5,006 nt of DNA, from contig CAJYBL010000125.1 in the NCBI GenBank assembly GCA_913064995.1, positions 1-5,006 on the forward strand, written 5' to 3'. Source of the stretch: an uncultured Alphaproteobacteria bacterium. GTDB lineage: Bacteria; Pseudomonadota; Alphaproteobacteria; Puniceispirillales; Puniceispirillaceae. The notes under the pieces are model-generated. The model saw only the letters and a program-made list of their open reading frames with translations, did not search any database and was not told where the DNA came from. Each line of letters begins with the position of its first letter. Position 1 is the stretch's first letter. The position numbers and the translations under genes were made by a program. Shown here piece after piece: positions 1 to 5,006 of this stretch.

Positions 1-54
1 GTAGACGCTCTTGTGTCAGAAGATCAGGCACGGCGGCTCGCCGAAGGGGTGTAA
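1..54 (+). CDS. prfA: Peptide chain release factor 1, C-terminal end (partial)
   Basis: The first frame is open from the window edge and reads VDALVSEDQARRLAEGV before a TAA stop at 52-54. This matches the usual RF1 C-terminus, which ends in a short helix of the type 'LDALIAEDQAARLA'. RF1 recognises UAA and UAG in the ribosomal A site and triggers peptide release. Only 17 residues are visible, so the GGQ and codon-recognition motifs lie outside the window. The assignment also rests on prmC following immediately, the standard prfA-prmC order in many bacteria. The stop codon shares its last A with the prmC start codon. Confidence 0.85.
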   Translation, partial: VDALVSEDQARRLAEGV

Positions 55-56
55 TG
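44..56 (+). promoter_or_regulatory. Ribosome binding site and stop-start overlap of prfA/prmC
   Basis: AAGGGG at 44-49 lies four bases before the ATG at 54-56, inside the last codons of prfA. The prfA TAA (52-54) and the prmC ATG share one A. This arrangement fixes the prmC start and suggests that ribosomes finishing prfA reinitiate on prmC. The coupling is an inference from the spacing. Confidence 0.6.
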
Positions 57-962
57 TTGAAGCCGATTGATCGCAAAAAAACCGATCCCCCAGAACAACT
101 TGAGGCCAGAACAATTCTTTATGATCTCGAGCAAACTCTTGCCGCGGCTGGTATTGCCAGTGCGACGACGGATGCGCGTTGTCTTCTTGGCATGGCCCTG
201 GAGCTTGATGACGCCATTTTGCCACATGAAGATATCGCGCTAATGGATCAGGCTTGTGATGACCGGCTGGCGGCGATGGTCGCACGCCGTCTTGAGGGTG
301 AGCCAATCAGCCGCATTCGCGGTTGGCGTGAATTTTGGTCACTTCGCTTCGCTGTATCGCCAGCAACGCTTGATCCGCGTCCCGATTCAGAAACATTGAT
401 TGATGCGGCTGTTAAATGGGCATCACGCAATGCGGTCAAGGATCGGCCTCTGCGTTTGCTTGATCTTGGCACGGGAAGCGGCTGCTTGATTTTGGCGTTA
501 TTATCTGAATTGCCGAAGGCGCTTGGGGTTGGCGTTGATATTAATCCCGATGCACTGGCTACGGCGCGGCGCAATGCGGCCAGCTTAGGTCTTGGTAACC
601 GCGCCGTGTTTGCTGAACATAGTTTCACTGATGATTTAGGCGCGTTTGGCGATTTTGACGTGATCTTGTCAAACCCGCCCTATATCCCGACAGGCGAAAT
701 TGATGGGCTTGCGGTGGATGTGAAATCTTTTGATCCGGCCTTGGCGCTTGATGGCGGGGCTGATGGCATGGTGTGCTGGACGCGGCTTTTACCAAGACTT
801 GCGGAGGTGCTTGCGGTGAATGGTATGGCTTTTGTTGAAATCGGACGCGGGCAGGAAAAGGCTGTCATTGCCTTGGCAGAAAAGGCTAATTTACAGCTTA
901 GAGACAGCCATTGTGATCTTGCTGGAATTACGCGTGGTCTCGCATTTTCAATTAAAATGTGA
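54..962 (+). CDS. prmC: Release factor glutamine N5-methyltransferase PrmC
   Basis: This 302-residue cytoplasmic enzyme uses S-adenosylmethionine to methylate the glutamine of the GGQ motif in RF1 and RF2, which improves peptide release. Residues 1 to about 95 form the N-terminal helical substrate-binding domain, closing with the conserved stretch EGEPISRIRGWREFW (81-95). The segment DPRPDSE (107-113) corresponds to the family's 'IPRPDTE'. The SAM-binding motif LDLGTGSGC is at 136-144, the acidic VDIN loop at 161-164, and the catalytic NPPY motif at 207-210. Length is close to the usual 280-300 residues. The ATG overlaps the prfA TAA by one base (TAATG), and AAGGGG at 44-49, inside prfA, can serve as ribosome binding site. 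Translational coupling with prfA is therefore likely. All key residues are present. Confidence 0.97.
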   Translation: MLKPIDRKKTDPPEQLEARTILYDLEQTLAAAGIASATTDARCLLGMALELDDAILPHEDIALMDQACDDRLAAMVARRLEGEPISRIRGWREFWSLRFAVSPATLDPRPDSETLIDAAVKWASRNAVKDRPLRLLDLGTGSGCLILALLSELPKALGVGVDINPDALATARRNAASLGLGNRAVFAEHSFTDDLGAFGDFDVILSNPPYIPTGEIDGLAVDVKSFDPALALDGGADGMVCWTRLLPRLAEVLAVNGMAFVEIGRGQEKAVIALAEKANLQLRDSHCDLAGITRGLAFSIKM

Positions 963-979
963 AATGGGCAATATTTTCC

Positions 980-1009
980 TTGATATTAACATGAAGCGAA
1001 CGTTATGGT
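980..1009 (+). promoter_or_regulatory. Weak candidate promoter upstream of the DUF4167 gene
   Basis: TTGATA (980-985) and TATGGT (1004-1009) are separated by 18 bases, matching the -35 and -10 consensus at five and four of six positions. The pair lies in the 224-bp gap (963-1186) between prmC and the DUF4167 gene. A gap that long suggests the downstream gene may have its own promoter. The match is modest and may be chance; read-through from prfA-prmC is the alternative. Confidence 0.25.
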
Positions 1010-1186
1010 ATCGCCATTCGCGGCGGGGTGAGTTTGATCACCAAAACGCCAGCGCCTTTCCTAACGAAATGGGATCGCTTGCACCGGCTTTATGTCGAGC
1101 TGTCGTAATAGGCCAACCGCAACCGAAATGACTGTGATTAAATTTATCGATAACCGTTGTTAATAACGAATGTGGTATCAAACCCA

Positions 1187-1774
1187 ATGAGACAACCTCA
1201 AAACGCCAAACGCGGCCGTGGTCGTGGCCGTCGTGGAAATACAAGTGGCAATCATAATCATGTGCCAAACCGTAACACTTCCCATGAGTCGAATGGCCCT
1301 GATGTGAAATTGCGGGGCAATGCTCAACAGCTTCACGAAAAATATATGGCGCTAGCGCATGACGCGGCGACATCTGGTGAGCGGATTTCGGCTGAGGCTT
1401 ATACGCAATTTGCTGATCATTATTTCCGGCTTCATCAGGCGGCTGTTGGCGTTGCTGAAACCAAACGACAGCAAGAACAGGCCAATGCCGCAGCTGACGA
1501 TGATACCGTTTCAGATGACTCTCGGCGTGACCAGGAACCCGCAGCTGAAAATGATGAGGCCGCTTTGGTCGCTGATGAGTTTGCCAATCGGACATCAGCG
1601 CAGGCCAATAGCGGCGATGTTGTTTCTGGTTCCAGCGATGCTGTTCCAAAAAAGCGGCGTAGCCCAAGTAATGGTGCTGCAAATAACGGTGCTGAAGATC
1701 GTACAAGCCTGTCTCCGGCACAGCTTGCCGAGGCAGTTCAAAGTGACCAAGATATTGATCAACCATCCGAATAA
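1187..1774 (+). CDS. DUF4167 domain-containing protein
   Basis: This is a 195-residue protein of unknown function, recognised as DUF4167. The domain covers about residues 1-85. It begins with an Arg/Gly-rich stretch (KRGRGRGRRG, 8-17). Next comes the family signature ESNGPDVKLRGNAQQLHEKY (34-53), then a helical part ending in ADHYFRLHQ (76-84). The rest (about 90-195) is Ala/Asp/Glu/Gln-rich, low in hydrophobics and probably disordered, with a basic KKRR at 155-158. No signal peptide or membrane segment is seen, so it should be cytoplasmic; the basic start suggests RNA or DNA binding, which is inference. I chose ATG at 1187 because family members begin near 'MRQ..N.+RGR'. A TTG at 1157 would add ten residues unlike the family. 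Neither start has a clear Shine-Dalgarno. Its position after prfA-prmC is common in Alphaproteobacteria. Confidence 0.9.
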   Translation: MRQPQNAKRGRGRGRRGNTSGNHNHVPNRNTSHESNGPDVKLRGNAQQLHEKYMALAHDAATSGERISAEAYTQFADHYFRLHQAAVGVAETKRQQEQANAAADDDTVSDDSRRDQEPAAENDEAALVADEFANRTSAQANSGDVVSGSSDAVPKKRRSPSNGAANNGAEDRTSLSPAQLAEAVQSDQDIDQPSE

Positions 1775-1858
1775 ATGCATCTTTGCTGGGTTTGCAACGC
1801 CAGAAACGCTGTTAAAAACCTGCGCTCCTCAAGTAAAGCCATTTGCAATTGGTATGAT

Positions 1859-2617
1859 TTAGGCTGGTTGTAATCTATCGCCAACTCTAATTATACCGCC
1901 ATTGATCACTTCGGCAAAAATGCCAAGATTGCTATGGCCGAAATGGGCTTTCATAAAGCGCACATAATCTTCTGGATTACGTTTGGCCGTTGCTGGGTCA
2001 ACATTGATTGCGGCGCAGCGGCCAACTGGTTCTTTCACCAATAGAAGTGCATCACCACAGCGTAACGTTGTGCCAATTAAAGTCTCCTCGGCAAAGGGCG
2101 TGTCGCCATCAATGATGATATTGACACGAAACCGTCGGCTGTCGGGCTTTGTGTTGGTCGCGTCTGCAAAGGCGTTAATCGAGGCATCGCTGGCTATACT
2201 GATCAGCGCTGTCGATTGGTCACTGTAGGCCTGATGTTTCATCGTCATCAAACGCGGCTTTCCGCGAAGCTTGTTGCCAAGCAAGGTGAAAAAGAAATCT
2301 TCAAAACGCTGGCAATCGGTTGGCTGCGCCGGATCAATGCTTAGGCATATGACGCCTTGATGCAGCAATTCCAATCTGGAATTGGCATCATCATAGCGAC
2401 AGCTATATTCAGCCAATAATTCATGTGACATTAATTGCAGGAAATGCGCTTTGCGAAACCATGTTCCTTCGCTGGCAGCGGCGGTTTTTTTGCTGCCAAT
2501 CGAAATGGCAAATTGCCGGTCATTGGGAAAATAGCCGCCTTGCTGCAGCTTGGCCAAAGGCATTTGGTTGCCGCCAAACCCCTTGACTGGAAAATGCCAA
2601 AGCTCATGAATTTGCAT
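1859..2617 (-). CDS. MOSC domain-containing protein
   Basis: This 252-residue protein has the layout of single-chain MOSC proteins, related to the mARC and YcbX group but without a C-terminal ferredoxin domain. Residues 1 to about 40 form the N-terminal beta-barrel domain (ELWHFPVKGFGGNQM, then DRQFAI at 33-38). The MOSC domain proper occupies about 105-250. It contains RRFRVNIIID (161-170) and VGRCAAINVDPATAKRN (198-214), and ends with FAEVINGGIIRVGDRL. Cys201 in the 'GRC...VDP' motif is the expected ligand for molybdenum cofactor. Known relatives bind Mo-cofactor and reduce N-hydroxylated compounds; the actual substrate cannot be read from sequence. AGGA lies eight bases before the ATG on the minus strand, supporting this start. 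No electron-transfer partner or molybdoenzyme gene adjoins it. It lies 132 bp downstream of the M23 peptidase gene on the same strand, and co-transcription is possible but unproven. Confidence 0.9.
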   Translation of the reverse strand: MQIHELWHFPVKGFGGNQMPLAKLQQGGYFPNDRQFAISIGSKKTAAASEGTWFRKAHFLQLMSHELLAEYSCRYDDANSRLELLHQGVICLSIDPAQPTDCQRFEDFFFTLLGNKLRGKPRLMTMKHQAYSDQSTALISIASDASINAFADATNTKPDSRRFRVNIIIDGDTPFAEETLIGTTLRCGDALLLVKEPVGRCAAINVDPATAKRNPEDYVRFMKAHFGHSNLGIFAEVINGGIIRVGDRLQPA

Positions 2618-2749
2618 GGATGTGTTCCTAAAATAATGGTTACGCCGCGTTGTGGTGTGCTGAGGCTAGTGAGAGGTAATAGCCGAATGCAAGCGCAAAC
2701 ATCGGCATTGTGTCTTTTACGATGCGGATTTATCGCCAGAGATGCCTGT

Positions 2750-4201
2750 TTATTCCGGGTTTTTGGTTGTCATATCACCGGCAAAGCGGATGGTGCCATG
2801 CGACAAAACTTCTTGATCGATGGTGGCGATGGTTTTTTTAAATGTCGCCAGATGCTTATCACTGATACGCTCACCGGTTGGCAAGCGAACGGTCATGGGG
2901 TTTACCTGCCGATTATTGATCATAACTTCATAATGAAGATGCGCGCCGGTTGATCTGCCGGTTGATCCGACATATCCGATGATTTCGCCTTGTTTGACGC
3001 GTGATCCTGGATGGATATTTGGCGCAATGCGTGACATGTGCGCATAGGCCGTATCATAAGTGGCGTTGTGCCTGATACGGATATAGCGACCGAAACTGCC
3101 TTTCCAACCGGCTTCGCGAATCACGCCCGATCCAGCGGCGATGATTGGCGTGCCGAGTGGTGCTGCGAAATCAACACCTTTATGCATGGCGTTAAAGCCG
3201 CTAACTGGGTGTTTGCGATGGCCGAAAGATGATGATAGGCGTGCCCCAGAAATGGGCGTGCGGATAAGAGTTCGCGCTGCTGAATTGCCATTTTCGTCAT
3301 ACCAGCCAATGGCATCTTTTTCACCGTCATAGCGGAAAAACCCCAATTGCTCGTCAGACAGGACAAGCCCTGCATAATGCAGCTTGCCACCAACGACCTT
3401 GCCGTCAATGCTGTCACGTTCGGTTTCATAGAGAAGCTCGAATCGGTCACCGGTTCTAATTTCGCGCTGAAAATCGACCGAGAAGCCCATGACGCGAATA
3501 TATTCATTAAAGGCGCTTTCGCTGATTCCAGCGGCCATTGCGGCTCGGTAGATGGAATCGTCAACCGTGCCTTGGAAAAAATTCATATAACGATCGGTCG
3601 GCCGAAGCGCGGTGAGCGCCAGCCAGCCACTGTCTGGATGCTGGATCACATAAATGTCGCGTCCTGGCTTGGTTGAAAAGCGAAATCCTTGCGATGTGAC
3701 CTGGAATTTGGTGCCAATTTGCAGGCGACGCAGGCTAGCTTTGCCCGAAACAGCGTCGATCGCTTTGGCAATTGATGCCGAACTATACCCGGCACGGCGT
3801 AATAGTGTGCCAATGCCTTCGCCATCGCGAAGCGTTAATTCGGTTTCGGCACCGCTTTCCAATCCGGTTTGTAGCCGAATCATCTCGCCAATCATCTCGG
3901 TTGATTTTGGAAGGACATCAATAAGCGCTGGCTTTGACACTGGTGGGATGATCGAAACAGGGATTGCCGGATAGGCAAGTGCTGGATCTGGACGGCTTGT
4001 TGGCAAGGCTGGTGCGGTTTGAAAAATAGGTTCCATCGGTGCAAAAGCGACATGAAGAGATTTGATTGATTCGGGCGCCGCGCCTGTTTCAGCCTGCGCG
4101 TTAACCGAACTGCCAACAAAAAGACAAGTTAAAGCAATTGACATCACTGCCCGATATGCCCGCCTTTGAAATGCTCGTTTAGTCATGCAGTTTTTCCACA
4201 T
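2750..4201 (-). CDS. M23 family metallopeptidase, murein DD-endopeptidase type (MepM-like)
   Basis: This is a 483-residue secreted zinc peptidase expected to cut peptide cross-links in periplasmic peptidoglycan during wall growth or division. A signal peptide is visible: basic region KRAFQRRAYR (8-17), hydrophobic core to about 33, and likely cleavage after NAQA (34-37). A Pro-rich linker follows (about 55-98). A LysM/OapA-like segment runs about 121-172 and a Csd3-like N-terminal region about 210-260. The LytM/M23 catalytic domain spans about 320-437, with zinc ligands His340 and Asp344 (HKGVD) and His423 (HLHYE), plus catalytic His388 (AYAHMS). All are intact, so it should be an active enzyme rather than an EnvC/NlpD-type activator. 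ATG at 4201 is preferred, with GAGGA seven bases upstream. GTG at 4207 is too close to that site, and ATG at 4186 is 15 bases from the nearest GAGG. The exact cross-link specificity is inferred. Confidence 0.92.
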   Translation of the reverse strand: MWKNCMTKRAFQRRAYRAVMSIALTCLFVGSSVNAQAETGAAPESIKSLHVAFAPMEPIFQTAPALPTSRPDPALAYPAIPVSIIPPVSKPALIDVLPKSTEMIGEMIRLQTGLESGAETELTLRDGEGIGTLLRRAGYSSASIAKAIDAVSGKASLRRLQIGTKFQVTSQGFRFSTKPGRDIYVIQHPDSGWLALTALRPTDRYMNFFQGTVDDSIYRAAMAAGISESAFNEYIRVMGFSVDFQREIRTGDRFELLYETERDSIDGKVVGGKLHYAGLVLSDEQLGFFRYDGEKDAIGWYDENGNSAARTLIRTPISGARLSSSFGHRKHPVSGFNAMHKGVDFAAPLGTPIIAAGSGVIREAGWKGSFGRYIRIRHNATYDTAYAHMSRIAPNIHPGSRVKQGEIIGYVGSTGRSTGAHLHYEVMINNRQVNPMTVRLPTGERISDKHLATFKKTIATIDQEVLSHGTIRFAGDMTTKNPE

Positions 4202-4241
4202 CCTCACTTCCTCATTAGAGCCGCAAGCTACCTAAATGCAA

Positions 4242-4272
4242 TTTACATGCCGCAGCTTTTACAAGAAGTCAA
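4242..4272 (-). promoter_or_regulatory. Weak candidate promoter for the M23 peptidase gene
   Basis: Reading the minus strand, TTGACT (4272-4267) and TGTAAA (4247-4242) are separated by 19 bases, some 40 bases before the chosen ATG at 4201. The -35 matches the consensus at five of six positions, but the -10 is only moderate and the spacing is longer than ideal. A promoter must lie in this divergent intergenic region; this is simply the best pair I can see. Confidence 0.25.
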
Positions 4273-4415
4273 TCATTTCAATAAAATTCATATAGTTAAT
4301 TTGTTTATGAATCAGTCTATTAGGAAATTTCTATTATTTAGTTTTGTCGCTTCGTCAGGGTGCCAAAATCACAATCTGCCTTAAGTGTTGGCTTTGCTTT
4401 TTTGTTGGTTGATAT

Positions 4416-4439
4416 CGCCATTGTTTGACAATGTTGGCG
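4416..4439. repeat. Inverted repeat overlapping a TTGACA hexamer
   Basis: CGCCA (4416-4420) plus TTGT (4421-4424) is complementary to ACAA (4428-4431) plus TGGCG (4435-4439), with a three-base bulge (TGT) on the right arm. A perfect TTGACA (4425-4430) sits over the centre. The only -10-like sequence at fitting distance, TTTTAA at 4449-4454 (spacer 18), is poor. It could be an operator over an upstream rRNA promoter or a hairpin of no function. Confidence 0.3.
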
Positions 4440-4485
4440 TCGATGGCCTTTTAAAGAAAATCAGTAAAAATCGGTATTTATCCCT

Positions 4486-4514
4486 TTGACGCGCATCTTT
4501 TACCTATTCATAAC
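4486..4514 (+). promoter_or_regulatory. Candidate rRNA operon promoter
   Basis: TTGACG (4486-4491) and CATAAC (4509-4514) are separated by exactly 17 bases, matching the consensus at five and four of six positions. Alphaproteobacterial housekeeping promoters often have a strong TTGAC element and a looser -10, so this is the best-looking plus-strand promoter before the 16S gene. Transcription would begin near 4521, giving a leader of roughly 415 nt. Additional promoters (for example using TTGACA at 4425) cannot be excluded. Confidence 0.45.
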
Positions 4515-4664
4515 CAAAAAGACCTGCTATAAAGATTTTGGTTCAGGAAACATTGTTGTCAATCTCTTTAGAACAGTCTGGTTAGCGCCGATTTTTCTTA
4601 CATTTAGGGCGCCAGAACGTGGTTTTCTGAAAAAAGATTACAAATACAGATTTTAGGGCTAGAC

Positions 4665-4682
4665 AGCCTGCTTTTGCAGGCT
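4665..4682 (+). repeat. Perfect 7-bp hairpin in the rRNA leader
   Basis: AGCCTGC (4665-4671) and GCAGGCT (4676-4682) pair perfectly around a TTTT loop. No run of T follows (TATAACCC), so it is not a standard intrinsic terminator. It lies within the presumed leader transcript. The six bases AGCCTG recur at 4840-4845 and could compete for the right arm. Confidence 0.5.
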
Positions 4683-4751
4683 TATAACCCGCCTCCGTTG
4701 CCTCAGTCGGGGAACGATAACTGAACCAAGGGCTTGGCCTAAACGTTCAGG

Positions 4752-4764
4752 CGCTGTTTGAAAA
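4752..4764 (+). promoter_or_regulatory. Possible boxA-like antitermination element
   Basis: CGCTGTTTGAAAA at 4752-4764 resembles the rRNA boxA consensus TGCTCTTTAACA, matching 8 of 12 positions. A second, weaker resemblance is CGTTCTTTGTGA at 4817-4828 (7 of 12). boxA binds NusB-NusE in rRNA leaders and suppresses early termination. The location in the leader is right, but either match could be chance. Confidence 0.3.
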
Positions 4765-4851
4765 AGTTGGAAGCATTTTGGAAGAAGTTCGCGGGCAGCG
4801 GTACGTGATAACGTGTCGTTCTTTGTGATTTAAAAAGTCAGCCTGTTGAAT

Positions 4852-4871
4852 TTCAAAACGCTAATTTTGAA
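4852..4871 (+). repeat. A/T-rich inverted repeat in the rRNA leader
   Basis: TTCAAAA (4852-4858) and TTTTGAA (4865-4871) are perfect complements around the six-base loop CGCTAA. It ends about 66 bases before the expected 16S 5' end. In RNA this stem would be weak, so its role is uncertain. Confidence 0.4.
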
Positions 4872-4907
4872 CAAAAGTTAACGAACATGGATTGAATAGG
4901 ATGACAT

Positions 4908-4932
4908 GTTTGACGGATTTATCCGTTCAAAC
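4908..4932 (+). repeat. Hairpin immediately upstream of mature 16S rRNA
   Basis: GTTTGACGGA (4908-4917) pairs with TCCG plus TCAAAC (4922-4925 and 4927-4932), with one bulged T at 4926 and a TTTA loop. This is a 10-bp stem with a single bulge, the strongest near the gene, ending about five bases before the mature 5' end. Such a position suggests a part in leader folding or 5'-end processing, which is inference. The usual long processing stem formed with sequence downstream of 16S cannot be seen here. Confidence 0.55.
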
Positions 4933-4937
4933 CAGTC

Positions 4938-5006
4938 TAACCTAAGAGTTTGATCCTGGCTCAGAACGAACGCTGGCGGCATGCCTAACACATGCAAGTC
5001 GAACGC
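4938..5006 (+). rRNA. rrs: 16S ribosomal RNA, 5' end (partial)
   Basis: AGAGTTTGATCCTGGCTCAG at 4945-4964 is the universal 16S 5' region (the 27F primer site), followed by AACGAACGCTGGCGGCATGC and CTAACACATGCAAGTCGAACG. Aligning the A at 4945 with E. coli position 8 puts base 1 near 4938; the true mature end could differ by a few bases. The gene runs off the right edge with only about 69 bases seen. The AACGAACGCTGGCGGC wording after CTCAG is common in Alphaproteobacteria. It begins an rRNA operon transcribed away from the peptidase gene. Confidence 0.97.

Larger units (their letters stand above)
4202..4937. other. Gene-free divergent region between the M23 peptidase gene and the 16S rRNA gene
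   Basis: About 735 bp carry no convincing protein or tRNA gene. The part next to the peptidase gene (about 4230-4380) is AT-rich. The middle (about 4410-4515) holds promoter-like hexamers. The part from about 4520 to 4937 is probably the transcribed rRNA leader and contains several inverted repeats, listed separately. A weaker hairpin can also form between TCTG (4577-4580) plus GCGCC (4585-4589) and GGCGC (4608-4612) plus CAGA (4613-4616). Near 4737-4752 the dyad GCCT-A-AACGTT-C-AGGC is symmetric except for one base pair. The short reading frame at 4166-4384 has no protein-like features. Confidence 0.7.

Noticed and set aside
248..628. 126-codon minus-strand frame within prmC
   Set aside because: It lies wholly over the well-supported prmC gene and its Ser/Arg/Ala-rich product shows no motif.
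820..1131. 103-codon plus-strand frame spanning the end of prmC and the following gap
   Set aside because: More than a third overlaps prmC in another frame, and the unique part shows no domain, no good start and no ribosome binding site.
1144..1153. Palindrome TTATCGATAA upstream of the DUF4167 gene
   Set aside because: A single 10-bp A/T-rich palindrome with no second copy or matching known operator is easily chance.
1038..1766. Long 242-codon minus-strand open frame covering the DUF4167 gene
   Set aside because: Its product is very rich in His, Gln, Arg and Trp with no recognisable motif, as expected from reading the reverse complement of Ala/Asp/Asn-rich codons. The plus-strand DUF4167 gene is clearly the real one.
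1775..1858. Possible terminator between the convergent DUF4167 and MOSC genes
   Set aside because: Only a four-base CTGG/CCAG pairing is found, without a T-run. A terminator is expected here but none is evident.
1359..1862. 167-codon plus-strand frame overlapping the end of the DUF4167 gene
   Set aside because: It is a second-frame shadow with Met/Leu/Ile-rich, non-domain-like sequence; no ribosome binding site or known family.
2682..2706. Possible hairpin (GCCGA/TCGGC with an inner TG/CA) between the peptidase and MOSC genes
   Set aside because: The stem is only seven pairs with a bulge, and no T-run follows on the minus strand, so I do not call it a terminator.
4166..4384. 72-codon plus-strand frame before the rRNA operon
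   Set aside because: It starts inside the peptidase gene on the opposite strand, lacks a ribosome binding site and has no recognisable protein character.

Overview
The window looks like ordinary chromosome from an alphaproteobacterium. The 5' end of a 16S rRNA gene at the right edge has an alphaproteobacterial-type start (CCTGGCTCAG, then AACGAACGCTGGCGGC). The gene at 1187-1774 encodes a DUF4167 protein, a family I know essentially only from Alphaproteobacteria, sitting directly after prfA-prmC as is usual in that class. Base composition is moderate, roughly half G+C by eye. This and the gene set would fit a marine lineage such as the SAR116 clade, but that finer placement is only a guess.

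Layout. Positions 1-54 hold the last 17 codons of prfA (release factor 1). prmC (54-962, +) overlaps its stop codon by one base and encodes the methyltransferase that modifies release factors. After a 224-bp gap comes the DUF4167 protein (1187-1774, +). Two minus-strand genes follow. The MOSC-domain protein (1859-2617) is convergent with the DUF4167 gene. The M23-family periplasmic murein endopeptidase (2750-4201) lies upstream of it. A gene-free stretch of about 735 bp (4202-4937) then separates the divergent peptidase gene from the 16S rRNA gene, which begins near 4938 and runs off the right edge. That stretch should hold the peptidase promoter, the rRNA promoter(s) and the rRNA leader. It contains a good promoter-like pair at 4486-4514, weak boxA-like sequences and several inverted repeats, including one ending about 5 bases before the mature 16S end.

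How the parts relate. prfA and prmC form a functional pair: the enzyme and its substrate are translated back to back. DUF4167 is a conserved neighbour of unknown function with an Arg/Gly-rich, probably nucleic-acid-binding N-terminus. The MOSC and peptidase genes have no evident functional link to each other or to the rRNA operon. I found no mobile element, CRISPR array, tRNA, defence or biosynthetic system. The points most worth a second look are the rRNA leader structure and the DUF4167 protein; nothing here amounts to a new system.
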